A stretch of DNA of 64,000 nt from Maribacter flavus (lineage in GTDB: Bacteria > Bacteroidota > Bacteroidia > Flavobacteriales > Flavobacteriaceae): positions 310,001-374,000 of the forward strand of contig NZ_VUOE01000003.1 in NCBI RefSeq assembly GCF_008386635.1, given 5' to 3'. The notes beneath the pieces were generated by a model. That model searched no databases. It saw nothing but the letters and a program-made list of their open reading frames with translations, and was not told the origin of the DNA. This document shows, piece after piece, positions 60,645 through 64,000 of the stretch. The position numbers were made by a program, and so were the translations under genes. Each line of letters starts with the position of its first letter. Positions within the stretch are counted from its first letter, which is position 1.

Positions 60645-60716
60645 GCCGGTGTAGCTCAGGGGTAGAGCGTTTCCTTGGTAAGGAAGAGGTCACGAGTTCA
60701 AATCTCGTCATTGGCT
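60645..60716 (+). tRNA. tRNA-Thr (anticodon GGT)
   Basis: 72 nt; acceptor GCCGGTG / CATTGGC with two G-U pairs, anticodon loop CTTGGTA with GGT, T-arm CACGAGTTCAAATCTCGT. Directly precedes tuf. Confidence 0.92.
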
Positions 60717-60771
60717 CAATTAAGGTATAAATTTGTACACTAATATAAACTAAGATTAAAATTCAATAAAC

Positions 60772-61959
60772 ATGGCAAAGGAAACTTTCGATCGTTCCAA
60801 ACCGCACTTAAATATTGGTACTATTGGACACGTGGATCACGGTAAAACTACATTGACTGCTGCTATCACAGAGGTTCTGTCTAACGCAGGTCTTTCTGAA
60901 AAGAGGAGTTTCGATTCTATCGACAACGCTCCAGAGGAAAAGGAAAGAGGTATCACAATCAATACATCGCACGTAGAGTATCAAACAGCTAACCGTCACT
61001 ATGCGCACGTTGACTGTCCAGGTCACGCGGATTACGTGAAGAACATGGTTACTGGTGCCGCCCAGATGGATGGTGCTATTTTGGTGGTTGCCGCTACAGA
61101 TGGTCCTATGCCACAAACTCGTGAGCACATTCTATTAGGTCGTCAGGTAGGTATTCCTAGAATCGTTGTTTTCTTGAACAAAGTTGACATGGTTGATGAT
61201 GAGGAGTTGTTGGAGTTGGTTGAAATGGAGGTTAGGGAATTGCTTTCTTTCTACGAGTACGATGGTGACAATGGGCCTGTAATCTCAGGTTCTGCCCTAG
61301 GTGCGTTAAACGGTGAGCAAAAATGGGTTGATACCGTTATGCAATTAATGGAGGCTGTTGATAGCTGGATTGAATTGCCGGAAAGGGATGTCGATAAGCC
61401 TTTCTTGATGCCTGTTGAGGATGTATTTACAATTACTGGACGTGGTACCGTGGCAACAGGTAGAATTGAAACTGGAATCGCTAATACTGGTGATGCCGTA
61501 GATATCATTGGTATGGGTGCTGAAAAATTGTCTTCAACTATTACCGGTGTTGAAATGTTCCGTAAAATTCTGGACAGAGGTGAAGCTGGGGATAACGTTG
61601 GAATCTTGTTGAGAGGTATTGAGAAATCTCAAATTAGCCGTGGAATGGTTATCTGTAAGCCAGGTTCTGTTAAGCCACATGCTAAATTTGAAGCTGAGGT
61701 GTATATCTTGAAAAAAGAAGAAGGCGGTCGCCATACTCCTTTCCATAACAATTATCGTCCACAATTTTATGTAAGAACTACTGATGTTACCGGTAATATT
61801 TCCCTTCCTTCTGGTGTAGAGATGGTAATGCCAGGTGATAACCTTACAATTACTGTTGAATTAATTCAACCAATTGCACTTAGTGTAGGTCTTCGTTTTG
61901 CTATCCGTGAAGGTGGTAGAACCGTAGGTGCTGGCCAGGTAACTAAGATTTTGGATTAA
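60772..61959 (+). CDS. tuf: elongation factor Tu
   Basis: Brings aminoacyl-tRNA to the ribosome with GTP. 395 residues: GHVDHGKT (19-26), switch [22 protein letters not shown], domain II and III with [15 protein letters not shown] and [16 protein letters not shown] -7 like TAAATTTG (60728-60735) lies 36 bp before the ATG but with a poorly placed -33, so tuf is probably made mainly by readthrough from the tRNA promoter. Ends at a hairpin (61991-62017). Confidence 0.98.
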   Translation: MAKETFDRSKPHLNIGTIGHVDHGKTTLTAAITEVLSNAGLSEKRSFDSIDNAPEEKERGITINTSHVEYQTANRHYAHVDCPGHADYVKNMVTGAAQMDGAILVVAATDGPMPQTREHILLGRQVGIPRIVVFLNKVDMVDDEELLELVEMEVRELLSFYEYDGDNGPVISGSALGALNGEQKWVDTVMQLMEAVDSWIELPERDVDKPFLMPVEDVFTITGRGTVATGRIETGIANTGDAVDIIGMGAEKLSSTITGVEMFRKILDRGEAGDNVGILLRGIEKSQISRGMVICKPGSVKPHAKFEAEVYILKKEEGGRHTPFHNNYRPQFYVRTTDVTGNISLPSGVEMVMPGDNLTITVELIQPIALSVGLRFAIREGGRTVGAGQVTKILD

Positions 61960-61990
61960 TCCAATCTTTTAATGTAATAGATATTTTAAG

Positions 61991-62017
61991 GGTGTCCGTC
62001 TTTTGACGGATACCTTT
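61991..62017 (+). terminator. hairpin terminator after tuf
   Basis: GGTGTCCGTC (61991-62000) and GACGGATACC (62005-62014) pair over 10 bp with one G-T, loop TTTT, then a short T tract (TTTAAA), so termination may be partial. Confidence 0.6.
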
Positions 62018-62066
62018 AAATGTAAATATAAAGGCGTGTCATCTAAAGATCTAGTGATACGCAAAT

Positions 62067-62139
62067 ACGGGTGTAGCTCAGTTGGTAGAGCACTGGTCTC
62101 CAAAACCAGGTGTCGGGAGTTCGAGTCTCTCCTCCCGTG
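62067..62139 (+). tRNA. tRNA-Trp (anticodon CCA)
   Basis: 73 nt; acceptor ACGGGTG / CTCCCGT (one T-T mismatch), D-arm TAGCTCAGTTGGTAGAGC, anticodon loop CTCCAAA with CCA, T-arm GGGAGTTCGAGTCTCTCC. The tuf-tRNA-Trp-secE-nusG-rplK order is the standard bacterial arrangement. Confidence 0.95.
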
Positions 62140-62270
62140 CTAAAATATTATAATAAAGTTGTGGGTCGAGATATATATCCCAAGCATAGTCTAAGGAGGT
62201 CTCTTTTCTCGCGCTTTGAACAGGTGGTCGCGTAATCGATACCTGAATTTTGAAACCTAATATAGTATAA

Positions 62271-62459
62271 ATGCTTACATACATAAAAGAATCCGTTGAA
62301 GAATTGAGGAATAATGTTACCCTTCCTTCTAGGGCGGAAGCCTCTAACCTTATGGTAGTGGTCGCTGTTTTTTCCATATTGTTCGCTTTGGCAACTTGGG
62401 GTGTGGATACGGTCTTTAGTAAAGTCGTTCAGCTGTATTTTGATTATGTATTAAACTAA
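62271..62459 (+). CDS. secE: preprotein translocase subunit SecE
   Basis: 62 residues: an amphipathic helix YIKESVEELRNNVTLPSRAEASNLM followed by one membrane helix VVVAVFSILFALATWGVDTVFSKVVQLYF. It stabilises SecY in the translocon. Single-helix form, as usual outside enterobacteria. 10 bp from nusG. Confidence 0.95.
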   Translation: MLTYIKESVEELRNNVTLPSRAEASNLMVVVAVFSILFALATWGVDTVFSKVVQLYFDYVLN

Positions 62460-62469
62460 TTAGAGCTCT

Positions 62470-63021
62470 ATGTCAGAAGTATTGGAAAAGAAATGGTACG
62501 TAGTTAGGGCTGTAAGTGGTCAGGAAAACAAAATTAAGGGCTACATCGAGAGTGAGGTAGAGCGCCATGGTTTTTCGGATTATTTGGAGGAGGTTCTTGT
62601 TCCAACCGAAAAAGTGATTCAAATTAGAAATGGAAAGAAAATTAACAAGGAAAGGGTTTATTTTCCAGGTTATATAATGGTTAAGGCCAATTTGGGTGGT
62701 GAAATGGTCCATATAATCCGTTCCATAACCAATGTAATTGGTTTTTTGGGTGAAACCAAAGGTGGTGACCCTGTTCCCCTAAGAAAGTCTGAAGTAAATA
62801 GGATGCTAGGTAAGGTTGATGAATTAACCGTGAATACGGACAGTGTTGCCATACCATTCGTCTTTGGTGAGACCGTAAAGGTTATAGATGGACCTTTCAA
62901 TGGGTTTAACGGTACCGTAGAAAAAATTAATGAAGAAAAGCGTAAGCTTGAAGTTATGGTGAAGATTTTCGGAAGAAAGACACCATTGGAATTGAGCTAT
63001 ATGCAAGTAGAAAAGATTTAA
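62470..63021 (+). CDS. nusG: transcription termination/antitermination factor NusG
   Basis: 183 residues: NGN domain (KKWYVVRAVSGQENKIKGYIESEV, PTEKVIQIRNGKKINKERVYFPGYIMV) and C-terminal KOW domain (VFGETVKVIDGPFNGFNGTVEKINEEKRKLEVMVKIFGRKTPLELSYMQVEKI). Binds RNA polymerase and couples it to Rho or the ribosome. Downstream of secE, followed by rplK at 66 bp. Confidence 0.97.
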   Translation: MSEVLEKKWYVVRAVSGQENKIKGYIESEVERHGFSDYLEEVLVPTEKVIQIRNGKKINKERVYFPGYIMVKANLGGEMVHIIRSITNVIGFLGETKGGDPVPLRKSEVNRMLGKVDELTVNTDSVAIPFVFGETVKVIDGPFNGFNGTVEKINEEKRKLEVMVKIFGRKTPLELSYMQVEKI

Positions 63022-63087
63022 GATAATTGTTACATATTTAAAAGTAGTGTTGCTTCCATTAACACACTTTCAATTTAATTTTAAACA

Positions 63088-63525
63088 ATGGCAAAAGAAG
63101 TAGGTAAAGTAGTTAAACTACAAGTTAGGGGAGGTGCAGCGAATCCATCGCCACCGGTTGGACCCGCCTTAGGTGCTGCCGGTGTTAACATTATGGAGTT
63201 CTGTAAGCAGTTCAATGCAAGGACCCAGGACAAACAGGGCAAGGTATTACCTGTTGTTATCACCGTTTATAAGGACAAGTCTTTCGACTTCGTCGTTAAA
63301 ACACCACCAGCGGCAGTCCAGCTATTGGAAGCGGCTAAGATTAAAAAAGGATCTGGCGAACCTAACAGAGTAAAATTGGGTAGTGTAACCTGGGATCAAA
63401 TCAAGGCAATCGCTGAGGATAAGATGGCCGACCTTAACGCATTTACGATTGAATCAGCAATGAGTATGATTGCCGGTACTGCTCGTTCCATGGGTATGAA
63501 GGTTGCAGGTAAAAGACCTTTTTAA
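63088..63525 (+). CDS. rplK: 50S ribosomal protein uL11
   Basis: 145 residues. Motifs: [57 protein letters not shown], and the C-terminal RNA-binding part [10 protein letters not shown]. It forms the GTPase-associated centre with 23S rRNA. Start ATG 63088; the 66-bp leader from nusG may hold an L1 autoregulation site, but none is evident. Confidence 0.98.
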   Translation: MAKEVGKVVKLQVRGGAANPSPPVGPALGAAGVNIMEFCKQFNARTQDKQGKVLPVVITVYKDKSFDFVVKTPPAAVQLLEAAKIKKGSGEPNRVKLGSVTWDQIKAIAEDKMADLNAFTIESAMSMIAGTARSMGMKVAGKRPF

Positions 63526-63544
63526 AATCTTTAAAAGCAATTAA

Positions 63545-64000
63545 ATGGCAAAGTTAACAAAAAAGCAAAAGGAAGCACACTCTAAAATTGAAAAGGATAA
63601 ACTATATTCTTTGGAAGAGGCTTCTGCTTTAGTAAAAGAAATAACAAGCACTAAGTTTGATGCATCTGTTGATATAGCTGTGCGTTTGGGAGTAGATCCG
63701 CGTAAGGCGAATCAAATGGTACGTGGCGTAGTAACACTTCCCCATGGTACCGGTAAGGATGTAAAAGTATTGGCTTTGGTTACTCCGGACAAGGAAGCCG
63801 AAGCTAAAGAAGCAGGTGCTGACTATGTTGGATTGGACGAATATTTGGATAAAATAAAGAATGGTTGGACAGATGTTGATGTTATCATCACTATGCCAAG
63901 CGTTATGGGAAAACTTGGACCTTTAGGACGTGTTCTTGGGCCAAGAGGACTAATGCCCAATCCAAAAACAGGAACAGTGACTATGGATATTGCCAAAGCG
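63545..64000 (+). CDS. rplA: 50S ribosomal protein uL1, 3' end outside window
   Basis: 152 codons are visible from ATG 63545 ([33 protein letters not shown]). Family motifs [72 protein letters not shown] are intact. L1 forms the L1 stalk and, in many bacteria, represses its own L11-L1 mRNA. It starts 19 bp after rplK; the stop lies beyond 64000. Confidence 0.97.
   Translation, partial: MAKLTKKQKEAHSKIEKDKLYSLEEASALVKEITSTKFDASVDIAVRLGVDPRKANQMVRGVVTLPHGTGKDVKVLALVTPDKEAEAKEAGADYVGLDEYLDKIKNGWTDVDVIITMPSVMGKLGPLGRVLGPRGLMPNPKTGTVTMDIAKA

Noticed and set aside
60728-60735. Separate tuf promoter
   Set aside because: Only the -7 element TAAATTTG is present; the nearest TTG is 14 bp away inside the tRNA, too close for the usual spacer, so it is not listed as a promoter.

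Overview
The window is a stretch of chromosome from a member of the Bacteroidota, almost certainly a marine-type Flavobacteriaceae (Maribacter/Zobellia/Muricauda-like is a guess at genus level only). The evidence is the protein set (DUF2851, DUF1573, LUD-domain gene beside ftsH, bTHX, class-specific ppc, E-G-D-C-F-B-A trp operon) together with promoters of the TTG-N17-23-TAnnTTTG type, a general lack of Shine-Dalgarno sequences, many TTG starts, and a perfect Shine-Dalgarno only at rpsU. There is no prophage, insertion sequence, CRISPR array or integrated island; nearly everything is core genome.

Layout. 1-7.4 kb (mostly minus): a truncated TPR protein coupled to gap, lipA, two ECF sigma factors (one with an RskA-like anti-sigma factor, one with a small cysteine-rich membrane protein), murB and a class I aminotransferase. 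7.7-19.6 kb: an exported aspartyl protease/PDZ protein, DUF1573, valS, small membrane proteins, an outer-membrane barrel with a DoxX-like partner, a two-component system (TTG-start kinase and OmpR-type regulator), a sterol-desaturase-like hydroxylase and a creatininase-family protein. 19.6-24.5 kb (minus): rsfS-ftsH-LUD-cdsA-psd-ACBP, joining ribosome silencing, membrane proteolysis and phospholipid synthesis. 24.6-42.5 kb: birA, pyrE, NUDIX, M14 peptidase, PAS kinase and single-domain regulator, coaD, ddl, PASTA protein, RluA-type pseudouridine synthase, yaaA, a lipoprotein, the short ribosomal gene for bTHX, a uracil-DNA-glycosylase-like protein, ppc, a lone TonB-plug protein and an M20 peptidase.

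42.5-49.7 kb is the most interesting region: the complete trp operon on the minus strand, preceded by a readable leader peptide with three consecutive Trp codons and a rho-independent terminator just before trpE (transcription attenuation). The same operon is full of short repeats: two repeat families sit side by side in the trpG-trpD spacer and are also embedded in frame inside trpF, and heptamer tandem repeats with a TTAG core form the 3' ends (including the stop codons) of trpF and trpD.

49.8-64 kb: yceI, nitroreductase and MarR regulator with a palindromic operator, rhodanese, DUF2851, PspC, a K+ channel, an AGCS symporter, a HhH protein, an acyl-CoA dehydrogenase, then the translation block rpsU - xer recombinase - hpf - tRNA Thr/Tyr/Gly/Thr - tuf - tRNA-Trp - secE - nusG - rplK - rplA (cut by the window end). 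Function calls come from motifs and family memory only; no database search was run.
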